Positions 40,992 through 48,775 of a DNA stretch of 64,000 nt are shown in pieces. Origin of the DNA: Poriferisodalis sp965116715 (GTDB lineage: Bacteria; Actinomycetota; Acidimicrobiia; Acidimicrobiales; Poriferisodalaceae); the NCBI GenBank assembly GCA_965116715.1, contig OZ220724.1, positions 1,364,001 through 1,428,000 of the forward strand. Direction: 5' to 3'. The position numbers were made by a program, and so were the translations under genes. The number at the start of each line of letters is the position of its first letter. The stretch's first letter is position 1. Under the pieces are notes generated by a model. It worked only from the letters and a program-made list of their open reading frames with translations. It was not told where the DNA came from and ran no database searches.

Positions 40992-42020
40992 TCAACCCCC
41001 GATCTGACTCATCGTTCGTTTGGGTTTGATGAAATTGACCTGACCGATGGAGTGGCCGGCCCATTTCGTGCCGACTGCATCGCGGACTGCTGTTGCCAGC
41101 AGATCATCCAGTTCGTCGCCCGTTGCACCACCGCGCAGGATCGACCGCATATCGAACTCGTTCAGCGCGAACAGGCACGTACGGAACTGACCTTCGGCGG
41201 TGAGTCGCACCCGGTCGCAGTTGCCGCAGAACGGCTTGGTGACGCTCGCGATGACGCCGACGTGGCCGCCACCGTCCAAGTAGCGGTAGCGCTCGGCGGG
41301 CTCATGGGCGCGCACCACGGGTTCAGTCGGGAACTCGGCCGAGATTGCCGCCAGGATCTCGTCGGCGGGCACGACAACGTTCGCGTTCCACACGTCCCCC
41401 GCCTCGAGCGGCATGAACTCGATGAAGCGGACCTCGACACCGCGCTCACGGCCATACCGGGCGAAGTCCACCACCTCGTCGTCGTTGATCCCACGCATCA
41501 TCACCGTGTTGATCTTCACCGGAGCGAGGCCGGCGTCGATGGCGGCGTCGATGCCGTCGAGCACGCGGTCCAGCTCATCTCGGCGGGTCAGCTCAAGGAA
41601 GCGGTCGCGCTGCAGCGAATCGAGGCTGATGTTGATACGCGACAGGCCAGCAGAGGCCAGCGGCTTGGCGTGCAGCCGCAGCGTGGCCCCGTTGGTGGTC
41701 AGGGCGACATCGACGCCCAGCCCGGCAAGGCGCTCAACCAGGCGCGGCAGATGTGCGCGCACCAAGGGCTCGCCGCCCGTCAGGCGGATGCTCTCGAAGC
41801 CGAATCGTTCGACGCACACCTTGGCGAAGCGCTCGATCTCCTCGAAGCTCAGGATCTCCGATCGCGGCAGCCATGTCATGCCTTCGGCAGGCATGCAGTA
41901 CTGGCAGCGGAAGTTGCAGCGATCGGTGACCGAGATGCGCAGGTCGCCCACGATGCGGCCGAACGGATCGATGAGGTCCTCCGCCCGTGCCGGGGCAACA
42001 ACACCTGCTGCACTATTCAC
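40992..42020 (-). CDS. moaA: GTP 3',8-cyclase
   Basis: A 342-residue radical-SAM enzyme that starts molybdenum cofactor synthesis from GTP. The SAM cluster is bound by CNFRCQYC near residues 37-44, GGEPLVR follows, and the second GTP-binding 4Fe-4S cluster uses Cys residues in FCGNCDRVRLTAEGQFRTC near 275-293. The C-terminal diglycine is present (MSQIGG). The GTG at 42020 gives the normal length and comes 43 bases after the moeA stop with AGG close by; the longer open frame overlaps moeA. Confidence 0.97.
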   Translation of the reverse strand: MNSAAGVVAPARAEDLIDPFGRIVGDLRISVTDRCNFRCQYCMPAEGMTWLPRSEILSFEEIERFAKVCVERFGFESIRLTGGEPLVRAHLPRLVERLAGLGVDVALTTNGATLRLHAKPLASAGLSRINISLDSLQRDRFLELTRRDELDRVLDGIDAAIDAGLAPVKINTVMMRGINDDEVVDFARYGRERGVEVRFIEFMPLEAGDVWNANVVVPADEILAAISAEFPTEPVVRAHEPAERYRYLDGGGHVGVIASVTKPFCGNCDRVRLTAEGQFRTCLFALNEFDMRSILRGGATGDELDDLLATAVRDAVGTKWAGHSIGQVNFIKPKRTMSQIGG

Positions 42021-42063
42021 CAGCCTGAGCGTACCCAGCCGCGTGCGGGGCCGACTTTGCTGC

Positions 42064-43275
42064 TCAGTCCAGCAGCAGCACGTCGACCGGATCGCCGGCC
42101 CGCACCCCGTCGCCGTCGGGCACGACCGCCAGCGCATTGGCCTTCGCCATGGCCCACAGCATGTGCGAGCCCTGCCCCCCGGCGGAACGAACCTCGATGC
42201 CGCCACCTTTCGGCGTCGCCAGCACCCGCATGAAGTGCGTCTTGCCGTCGACACGCCGCGGCAAGTCCTCCGCGGCCGTGGCCACGACCGCCGGCCGGAT
42301 GGGATCGGGATGGCCCATCATCGAGCGCAGACCCGGACGAGCGAAGAGCTCGAACGACACCATCGACGAGACCGGATTGCCCGGCAAGCCGAAGACCGGA
42401 ACATCGCCCACCGTTCCGAACGCCAGCGGCTTTGCCGGCTTGATCGCCACCTGCATCCAGCGCATGTCGCCGATGCGGTCAAGCACAGCCTTCACATAGT
42501 CAAAGTCGCCCATGCTGACGCCGCCCGAGGTGACGATGGCATCGCATGTTTGGACGCCGGCAGTGATCGCAGTTTCGATCACGTCGGGATCGTCCCGGGC
42601 GAGTCCCAAGTCGACGCAGGTGACGTCAGCCCGTTGCGCCAGCGCCAGCAGGGTCCGGCGGTTCGAATCGCGGATCTGACCGGGCCGCAGCGGGCTGCCG
42701 TCATCGACGAGCTCATCACCGGTGGACAGCACGCCGACTCGCAGCCGCGGGAACACTTCCACCTCGGTCAGCCCGAGGCTGCACAGCACGCCGAGATGGC
42801 CTGCGGTGAGCTCTGTACCGGGGCCGAACACGTGGGCGCCGGTGTGCAGGTCATCGCCGATCGGCCGCACATGGTTGCCCGACGGAACGCTCACCTCGAT
42901 GCGAACGACCTCCCCGTTCCCGCTCGGGTGGTTGGCGATGGACGTGCGCTCCACCATGACAACGGCATCAGCACCCGGCGGGATCGTCGCACCGGTCATG
43001 ATGCGACTGGCTTCGCCGGGACCCACCGTGACCTGCGGAGCATGACCCGCAGGGATCGTCTCGACAACCCGCAGCTCGCACGGGGCGTCGGCGACATCGA
43101 CAGACCGGACGGCGAATCCGTCCATGGCGGTGTTGGCAAACTGCGGAATGGCCTCTGCGGAGATGATCTCGCTGGCCGTCACCAAACCCAATGCGTCAGC
43201 GATCGGCACATGGGTTGGCTTGCGCGCCTCGCATCGGTCCAAGACGAACTCACGAGCGGTCTCAAGCGGCAGCAC
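42064..43275 (-). CDS. moeA: Molybdopterin molybdenumtransferase
   Basis: A 403-residue enzyme that inserts molybdate into adenylylated molybdopterin. Conserved blocks include NTAMDGFAVRSVD near 45, IMTGATIPPGADAVVMVE near 91-108, LSTGDELVDDGSPL near 170, the catalytic TSGGVSMGDFDYVK near 235 and VFGLPGNPVSSMVSFELF near 280. The GTG at 43275 lies seven bases after TACATT and gives a compact start; a TTG three codons earlier (43284) is the alternative. It is the first gene of the moeA-moaA-moaC unit. Confidence 0.96.
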   Translation of the reverse strand: MLPLETAREFVLDRCEARKPTHVPIADALGLVTASEIISAEAIPQFANTAMDGFAVRSVDVADAPCELRVVETIPAGHAPQVTVGPGEASRIMTGATIPPGADAVVMVERTSIANHPSGNGEVVRIEVSVPSGNHVRPIGDDLHTGAHVFGPGTELTAGHLGVLCSLGLTEVEVFPRLRVGVLSTGDELVDDGSPLRPGQIRDSNRRTLLALAQRADVTCVDLGLARDDPDVIETAITAGVQTCDAIVTSGGVSMGDFDYVKAVLDRIGDMRWMQVAIKPAKPLAFGTVGDVPVFGLPGNPVSSMVSFELFARPGLRSMMGHPDPIRPAVVATAAEDLPRRVDGKTHFMRVLATPKGGGIEVRSAGGQGSHMLWAMAKANALAVVPDGDGVRAGDPVDVLLLD

Positions 43276-43282
43276 AGGGCGC

Positions 43283-43288
43283 AATGTA
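43283..43288 (-). promoter_or_regulatory. Leaderless -10 box of moeA
   Basis: TACATT, seven bases before the GTG at 43275. It overlaps the TTG at 43284, which argues against that start. Confidence 0.4.
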
Positions 43289-43299
43289 TCTGCGTGCGA

Positions 43300-44442
43300 C
43301 TAGCGACCGAGTGAGATACCTCGGCCGGACAGGATCCGAGCGATCTCGGGACGGCGAGCCTCCAGCTCTGCTGGATCCTTCACTGGCTGAAAGCGCCCGT
43401 CGGGCCCGTCGGCGGGCACGAGCAGCATGGCAGTATGCGCGAAAGCCGACAGCTCTCCGATCAAGCGCTCAAACTGCACGACGTCCACACTGCCAACCTG
43501 CTTGCGCACTTCGAACCACGTCAGCGGCCAGCTCGCCTCGAACACCTCGATGTCGGCGATCAGGGAGTTGGTGTTCGCAGCACCGGTGGCCAGCGGATCG
43601 ATCCCGGGCGGCAGGCGAAATGCCTCCACGATTTGCAGATGCCCGTCCACGCGCCACGGGCACCCCCCCACCGCGTGCCCCTCGACGACTTCGCAGGTGA
43701 GCGGCCCCGCGCCGGCCAGATGCGCTCCGATCACTGCGGGGTCCAGCGTGGCTGCAGCATTGTCCACGTTGGTGACAAACAAGTGTCGCCCACCGCTGAG
43801 CGCGAAGCCGTCCAGCAGGCCGCACTGCTGCATGGCCCACGGCGCGTCACCGTGCCCCGGTGCGTACAGCGAGACGGCTCCGTCGGCGTTGCGGAACAGT
43901 TCGCCGCCGGGCGTGAGGCGCATCGAGACACCCTGTGGAGCGATGCCGATGGGAACCGTGTCGGAAGTCGACGCCGCCGCCCAGTCGCGCAGCACGCCAT
44001 CCGATTGGAAGCTGGTCATGAGCCACAAGGGGATGGCGCAGTCCAGCTCGCCGGCCAGGCGTCGCAAGTCGGCCAGCTTGGCGGCCGCAAATGTCAGGCC
44101 CGGAAGTGCCTCGGCCAACGCCTTCACGCCGCCGCCGAAACGAGTGGCCATGCCCCCGGCCAGCAGCAGGACGCCCACCTGCCCGCCGGCGATTGCCTCG
44201 CAACCGGCTTCTGCCAGCCGATCTCGCTCAGCCGTCCCCGACGGGGGCAGCCGGCTGAGGTCGTCGTCAGTGGGCGGCTCAATGCTGCCGAGCACCCAAT
44301 TCCGGTGCCCATCGGAGTGCTGGGGGCCGGTGAGCCGGCCGCGTAGCTGATCGAACCGCTCGGCGTCGAAGCCGTAGGCGGCGAGCGTCTCGGCTGCGGC
44401 CGGGCCAACGCCGTAGCGCTCGATGAGATCAGCGGCGCTCAC
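43300..44442 (-). CDS. UDPGP-family UTP-sugar-1-phosphate uridylyltransferase
   Basis: A 380-residue nucleotidyltransferase of the UDPGP family that also includes eukaryotic UDP-glucose and UDP-GlcNAc pyrophosphorylases. The nucleotide loop is LLLAGGMATRFGGGVKAL near residues 94-111; LWLMTSFQSDGVL near 143, the catalytic Asp block FVTNVDNAAATLDP near 227, and NTNSLIADIEVFE near 295 follow. It should make a UDP-sugar for wall or glycolipid synthesis; which sugar is unknown. The GTG at 44442 is eight bases after TAGCTT. Its C-terminus lies just before moeA on the same strand. Confidence 0.9.
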   Translation of the reverse strand: MSAADLIERYGVGPAAAETLAAYGFDAERFDQLRGRLTGPQHSDGHRNWVLGSIEPPTDDDLSRLPPSGTAERDRLAEAGCEAIAGGQVGVLLLAGGMATRFGGGVKALAEALPGLTFAAAKLADLRRLAGELDCAIPLWLMTSFQSDGVLRDWAAASTSDTVPIGIAPQGVSMRLTPGGELFRNADGAVSLYAPGHGDAPWAMQQCGLLDGFALSGGRHLFVTNVDNAAATLDPAVIGAHLAGAGPLTCEVVEGHAVGGCPWRVDGHLQIVEAFRLPPGIDPLATGAANTNSLIADIEVFEASWPLTWFEVRKQVGSVDVVQFERLIGELSAFAHTAMLLVPADGPDGRFQPVKDPAELEARRPEIARILSGRGISLGR

Positions 44443-44450
44443 GACGCCCG

Positions 44451-44456
44451 AAGCTA
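44451..44456 (-). promoter_or_regulatory. Leaderless -10 box of the UDPGP gene
   Basis: TAGCTT, eight bases before the GTG at 44442. Confidence 0.45.
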
Positions 44457-44518
44457 GAGCGTGAACGGATTGGCGACTGTCGCTCGGGAATTCGAGGCCT
44501 CCCGTTGCGCCCCATGGC

Positions 44519-44524
44519 TACACT
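44519..44524 (+). promoter_or_regulatory. Possible -10 box of the fmdB-like gene
   Basis: TACACT about 66 bases before the ATG at 44591. Unlike its neighbours this gene would have a leader, ending with the ribosome site GGCGGGA. No good -35 match. Confidence 0.3.
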
Positions 44525-44590
44525 GCTCGGCGGCTCGGGCACTGCGAGTGACCGGAGCGACTGGCCCCAAGGCACACCGGGCGGGACTTC

Positions 44591-44995
44591 ATGCCGACCT
44601 ACGAGTATCGCTGCACCGACTGCGGCCAGACCTTCGAGCGCTACCAGAGCTTCTCCGACGATCCCATCACGGTGTGCCCCTTGCCGGCAGCCGCACTGGC
44701 TGACGGCAGCGCGGCGGTCAACGGCGCCGTGCCGGAGTGCGGCGGCGAGGTCCGGAAGGTGTTCTCCAACGTCGGGATCAGCTTCAAGGGCAGCGGCTTC
44801 TACCGGAACGACAGCAGGTCCGAAGGCCGGAGCACGTCGAAGGCTTCGGGCAGCGACTCATCGGACTCATCGAGTTCAAGCACATCAAGCGATTCAACAA
44901 GCGACTCAGCAAGCAAAGCACCGGCCTCTTCGGACAGCAGCTCGTCGAACGGCACGTCGAGCTCAACGGTGGGGGCCGCCTCGGCGTCAGGCTGA
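44591..44995 (+). CDS. FmdB-family zinc ribbon protein with Ser-rich tail
   Basis: A 134-residue protein. The N-terminal FmdB zinc ribbon begins MPTYEYRCTDCGQTFE, with a Cys pair at residues 8 and 11; the second Cys pair is widely spaced, with Cys30 in TVCPLP and Cys51 in PECGGEV. KVFSNVGISFKGSGFYRNDSR at about 56-76 is the family's closing block. The last 55 residues are almost only Ser, Asp, Thr, Ala and Lys, a disordered tail. The family is linked to regulation of the fmd amidase genes, but its role here is unknown. A 66-base gap and GGAGG separate it from the SAF protein downstream. Confidence 0.9.
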   Translation: MPTYEYRCTDCGQTFERYQSFSDDPITVCPLPAAALADGSAAVNGAVPECGGEVRKVFSNVGISFKGSGFYRNDSRSEGRSTSKASGSDSSDSSSSSTSSDSTSDSASKAPASSDSSSSNGTSSSTVGAASASG

Positions 44996-45062
44996 CGCCT
45001 CCAGCATCGAGACAAGCCCGCAGCGGCCCAGCCGCTGCGATGGCTTCGCGACGGAGGCTCTC

Positions 45063-45686
45063 ATGGCGCTCATCTCACAGCTCGGCGACCTCTGGCGACG
45101 TCGCCCCAACACGGTGCACTGGGCCGCAGTGGGCGTCGTGGCGCTCCTGGCACTGGTGCTTGTGGCCGGAATGGCCGGCCAGGCGCGCTCGGCTGCTGCC
45201 GCATGGGGGACATCGGTGCGAGTGCTGGCCGCGCAGACCTCGTTGGCGGTGGGGAGCTCGCCGGCCGAGCACGTCGATCTGGTGGAAGTGCCGGCTCATC
45301 TCGTTCCTGCCGGAGCGCTCACCAGTGCAATCGGCCTCGGCGAGCTGACTCGGGCAGTGCCGCGAGGCGCCTTGCTGACCGAGTTGGATTTCAGCCCCGC
45401 CTCCGGGGTCAGCCCGGGGCGTCGGGGCATCGGCATCAGCGTCGTCCACCATGCGCCCGATGTGAATCCCGGCACGCCCGTCGAACTGATGCTGTTCGCC
45501 GACATCGATCCGTTCGATCCCGCCGCTGGCCGTGCAGATGTCGCCCGCGTGCCCGCCTTCGTCCTCGCCGCATCCCGGGATCGATGGCTTGTCGAGATCG
45601 AGCCCGTCCACCTCGACTCGGTGGCGCGAGCCAGCGCGACAGGCGTCGTGGTTCCCGTGGTGCTTGACAGCAACGCGAACAGGTGA
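45063..45686 (+). CDS. SAF-domain membrane protein (CpaB-like)
   Basis: A 207-residue protein with one N-terminal membrane helix (about 19-41, WAAVGVVALLALVLVAGMAG) and a SAF domain (about 45-115: RVLAAQTSLAVGSSPAEHV then VPRGALLTELDF). The remainder is beta-rich. SAF proteins of this plan include CpaB and FlgA relatives that assist pilus or flagellar assembly in the envelope, but no pilus genes are close by. The ATG at 45063 has GGAGG five bases upstream; the much longer open frame upstream overlaps fmdB in another frame and is not coding. Confidence 0.82.
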   Translation: MALISQLGDLWRRRPNTVHWAAVGVVALLALVLVAGMAGQARSAAAAWGTSVRVLAAQTSLAVGSSPAEHVDLVEVPAHLVPAGALTSAIGLGELTRAVPRGALLTELDFSPASGVSPGRRGIGISVVHHAPDVNPGTPVELMLFADIDPFDPAAGRADVARVPAFVLAASRDRWLVEIEPVHLDSVARASATGVVVPVVLDSNANR

Positions 45687-45698
45687 ACCCTCCGCTGT

Positions 45699-45764
45699 CG
45701 CACCTCTTCTCTCCCGCTCTTGTTCGCTCCGCTCACGGGCCGCTCGGGCCACGGCTTCGCCTCT
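45699..45764. repeat. 66 bp dispersed repeat, copy B
   Basis: The second copy of the repeat at 17482-17547. It runs from just beyond the SAF stop up to the stop codon of uppP (45763-45765), filling almost the whole gap between the two convergent genes. The minus-strand open frame with E-A-V-A-R-A-A-R-E-R-S-E-Q-E-R-E begins directly at the uppP end. Confidence 0.85.
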
Positions 45765-46641
45765 AGCGCAGGCCGCTGATGGCCACCACGGCCACCGCGG
45801 CGGCGAGTGCCAGGCGGTAGCCGGCGAACAGCGCGAACGGGGATCGCTGCACACGACGGCCAGACCGATCCAGCAGCCACACCATGGCAGCCACCCCCAC
45901 CCACGACGACACCGCTGCGGCGACGCCGCCCGCGATGAACAGCTGCATCTGTGCGCCGCCGGGCGCAGCATCCCCCAGCGTTGCGAAGCGGTACGCGCCC
46001 GCACCTGCAATGAGCGGCAGGCTCATGAGAAAGGCCAGTCGTGCGGCTGCGGCTCGGTCGAAACCCAGCCAGCGGCCCGCCGTGATGGTCACACCCGAGC
46101 GGCTGACGCCCGGAAGCAGTGCCGCTGCCTGGGCGAGACCCATGCCGGCTGCGTCGCGCAGCCGGTAGGAGTGCCGGGATCGCTGCGCGCCGCGCTCGTG
46201 CGCGACCACGTCGGACCGCCACAGCAGCCAGCCGAAACCGGCCAGCAGCGCGGCGATCAGCAGCGGTTGCTCCGCAAGGTCGAGCAGGCGATCCTCCAGC
46301 GCGAGGCCGACCAGGGAGGCGGGCACTGCCGAGACGGCCAAGCTCACGGCGATCCGGGTGTCGCGTTCGGCGCGACCGCTGATGCCGCGCCAGAGCGCTG
46401 CGGCGTAACGCGCGATGTCTGCGCGCAGGTACCACGTGGCTCCAGCCAGCGTGCCGACATGCAGCGCCACGTCGAAGGCGTTCTCCAGCTCGGTGTCGCC
46501 TTCGAAGAGGTCCCAGCCCGCCAGCCACGGCACGACTTCGAGGTGAGCGCTCGACGACACCGGGAAGAACTCGGTCAGCCCTTGCAGCAGGCCGAGCACG
46601 ATCGCTCTGGCGATGTCTGCGACCGTGACGAGATCACCCAA
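45763..46641 (-). CDS. uppP: Undecaprenyl-diphosphate phosphatase
   Basis: A 292-residue polytopic membrane phosphatase (BacA/UppP) that recycles the lipid carrier of wall synthesis. The active-site blocks are GLTEFFPVSSSAHLEVV near residues 21-37, with the catalytic Glu and Ser, and LLPGVSRSGVTITAGRW near 178-194, with the essential Arg. Eight or so membrane helices are spaced as expected. The start is a TTG at 46641, the only one that gives the complete family N-terminus, 11 bases after the PHP gene stop, so it is probably the last gene of the tldD-tldE-PHP-uppP unit. Confidence 0.95.
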   Translation of the reverse strand: MGDLVTVADIARAIVLGLLQGLTEFFPVSSSAHLEVVPWLAGWDLFEGDTELENAFDVALHVGTLAGATWYLRADIARYAAALWRGISGRAERDTRIAVSLAVSAVPASLVGLALEDRLLDLAEQPLLIAALLAGFGWLLWRSDVVAHERGAQRSRHSYRLRDAAGMGLAQAAALLPGVSRSGVTITAGRWLGFDRAAAARLAFLMSLPLIAGAGAYRFATLGDAAPGGAQMQLFIAGGVAAAVSSWVGVAAMVWLLDRSGRRVQRSPFALFAGYRLALAAAVAVVAISGLR

Positions 46642-46652
46642 CGCAGGAGCCT

Positions 46653-47378
46653 CTAGTCGTCGCTCCCCACCGAAGGAACGATGCGGGGTTTCCAGCGGCG
46701 GGGCGGGTCGTAGTGGTGGCCGACCGCCCAGCCCTGGCGCATCGACGCCAGGAAACTGGCCGGATCGTTGTCATCGAAGTCCGGCATCTCGAGATACGCG
46801 CCCCCCAGCGCCTCTGCCACGTGGGCGTCGCTGCCGGCTCCCGGTGCCAAGCCGTGCTCGCCCGCGTAACGCGCCGCTCGCGAGTTGAGGCTGTTGAGGC
46901 TGGTCTTGGAGTTCAGCACTTCCATGCCGTCGACGAGGCCTTCGGCGACGAGCACATCGAGCACGTCGTGGCGGAGGTTGTTGCGCAGCGGGTCGAACGG
47001 GTGCGGGATGTAGACGAGCCCACCTTGTGACTTCACCGCCTGAGCCGCGGCCACCGGTGCCAGCCCCTGCGGCACCCGTTCGGTCAGGAACAGCCCGATG
47101 ATCTCACCGGCATGGGTCTTCATCTCCTCGCCCACCACGACCCGGGCGTCCAGTTCGCCCTGCAGCTGCTGCGCACCTCGCACGGCGTTGTGATCGGTGA
47201 TGCACACCACGTCGATGCCGCTCTCGGCGAGGCACTGCGCGAACTCATCCGGTGTCGTCGTCGAATCGCCCGACCACATCGTGTGAGTGTGGAAGTCCAC
47301 CCGCACCCAGCCCGCTGGGCAGTCATCTGCCAGGTGCGGGTGCCGCTCGACGGCGGCAGGAGCGGGCGGTCGAGGCAC
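46653..47378 (-). CDS. PHP-domain metal-dependent phosphoesterase
   Basis: A 241-residue PHP-domain protein resembling TrpH-type phosphoesterases. The metal-binding motifs are in order: DFHTHTMWSGDS near residue 28, ITDHNAVRG near 60, GEEMKTHAGEIIG near 83, YIPHPFDP near 122 and GSDAHVAEALG near 183. Substrates of such proteins include 3',5'-nucleotide bisphosphates and short RNA, but this one is untested. The GTG at 47378 comes three bases after the tldE stop, so translation is coupled. Confidence 0.92.
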   Translation of the reverse strand: MPRPPAPAAVERHPHLADDCPAGWVRVDFHTHTMWSGDSTTTPDEFAQCLAESGIDVVCITDHNAVRGAQQLQGELDARVVVGEEMKTHAGEIIGLFLTERVPQGLAPVAAAQAVKSQGGLVYIPHPFDPLRNNLRHDVLDVLVAEGLVDGMEVLNSKTSLNSLNSRAARYAGEHGLAPGAGSDAHVAEALGGAYLEMPDFDDNDPASFLASMRQGWAVGHHYDPPRRWKPRIVPSVGSDD

Positions 47379-47381
47379 GGC

Positions 47382-48728
47382 TCACACCCCCGACAGCGCG
47401 ACATCAGCGACAACCAGCGGGGGCATCGACATCCCTCCGGCAAGCGGTTCGGCAGTCGCCCCGATGCCGCAGATCCCCAGCAGCATCCGTTGCAGCGTGG
47501 ACGCGATCGTGGCCTCCCGGAACGGCTCGGCCAGTTCACCGCCTGCGATGCGATGTCCCCAGGCGCCGACCGAGAAATCGCCGCTGGTGGGATTGACCCC
47601 GCTGTGCAGTCCGCTGACGCCCCGCACCAGCACGCCGTCGGAGATTGACGCGTTCAGCGTGTCGTTGGGTATCGCTCCGGTGCTGATGACCGGCGCGTGG
47701 ACCCCCACTCCCGGAACCGACCGGGTGCCGCGCACCGCCGAACCGGTGGAGGCGGTGTCCGATCGGCGGGCGGTGTATGCGTTGTGCAGGAAACCGTTGA
47801 GGACGCCTGCGGTGATCAGCGCGTTGCGGCGGGCTGCGAGCCCCTCGCCGTCGTAGTTCGTGGCACCCAATGTCGCGGGGTCGGTCGGGTCGTCGAACAG
47901 GCTCAAACGCTCATCGGCAATCTGCTCGCCGACACGGTCGGCGAACGGCGAGCGTCCCTTGAGCACGCTGTCCGCGGCGAGCACGCTCGCGACCACACCG
48001 ATGAAGGCGGCAGCGACTGACGGGGCGAGCACAACCGGCAGCCGTTCACTGGGTGGCTTGGTCGCGCCGAGCTGTCCGGTAGCCAACCCCGTCGATTCGA
48101 TCACGACTCGGTCGATGTCGAGCTGATCGGGCCGCCGGGCGGCATCGCCGGCGTAGCCGATCTGGGTTTCGTCTCCATCGGTGGCGAGCGGCTGGGCCCC
48201 GACCGAGCAGCTTCCCGCCGACGTGTGCACGCAGATGCCCGTGCTGGATGCCAGGGCCGACTGCGACCAGCCGTCGCTCCACGCGGCGACACGCACGCCG
48301 GAGATGCGCGGATCGGCATCCAGGCAGCGGCGCTCGAGATCGATCGCCGCGGCGATCTTGTCGGCATCGGAGACGCTGAGGACTGCCGGGTCGCCGAGAT
48401 CCATTCCGGGCGGCTCGACACCGTCGGGCTCAGCGAGGCGCTGGTGCGGGTCTGATTCGCCGAAGGCGACGTTGCGGCGCGCCGCCTCCAGCGTGTCCGA
48501 CACGACGTCGGGGTCCAGCGAGCCGGCGGACGCGAATCCCTGGCGGCCGTCGTCGACGACTCGCACGCCGATGGCCGCAGTCACGCCCGAACGCAGCGAT
48601 TCCACCTCGCCGTTGTACGCCCGCACGGTGGTGGAGCGCCCCGTCGAGACGCACACCTCGATCTGCTCGTCGCCAGTGGCCCGCTCGCACACTCGCTGCG
48701 CGAGCCGCGCCAGCTCATCAGGACTCAC
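47382..48728 (-). CDS. tldE: TldE/PmbA subunit of the TldD/E protease
   Basis: A 448-residue non-catalytic partner of TldD. The family pattern includes GVRVVDDGRQGFASAG near residues 53-68, VVLAPSVAAAFIG near 232 and a C-terminal GDFSVGAWGHRIAGGELAEP near 395. It lacks the HExxxH zinc motif, as PmbA/TldE proteins do. The TldD/E heterodimer degrades unfolded peptides and matures some peptide toxins and cofactors. The GTG start at 48728 lies at the edge of a two-copy 24 bp repeat that includes the tldD stop. No RiPP or microcin precursor was seen nearby. Confidence 0.95.
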   Translation of the reverse strand: MSPDELARLAQRVCERATGDEQIEVCVSTGRSTTVRAYNGEVESLRSGVTAAIGVRVVDDGRQGFASAGSLDPDVVSDTLEAARRNVAFGESDPHQRLAEPDGVEPPGMDLGDPAVLSVSDADKIAAAIDLERRCLDADPRISGVRVAAWSDGWSQSALASSTGICVHTSAGSCSVGAQPLATDGDETQIGYAGDAARRPDQLDIDRVVIESTGLATGQLGATKPPSERLPVVLAPSVAAAFIGVVASVLAADSVLKGRSPFADRVGEQIADERLSLFDDPTDPATLGATNYDGEGLAARRNALITAGVLNGFLHNAYTARRSDTASTGSAVRGTRSVPGVGVHAPVISTGAIPNDTLNASISDGVLVRGVSGLHSGVNPTSGDFSVGAWGHRIAGGELAEPFREATIASTLQRMLLGICGIGATAEPLAGGMSMPPLVVADVALSGV

Positions 48729-48775
48729 GCGCGATCACACCCCGCCGCTCACGCGCAACCGCACCCCGCCGCTCA
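48728..48775 (-). repeat. Two-copy 24 bp repeat at the tldD stop
   Basis: Two adjacent 24 bp units (48752-48775 and 48728-48751) with three mismatches. On the minus strand each begins TGAGCGGCGGGGTG. The first TGA is the tldD stop; the second, in the same frame, repeats it. The base after the second unit starts the tldE codon GTG context, so the repeat fills the whole 44-base gap. Confidence 0.85.
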
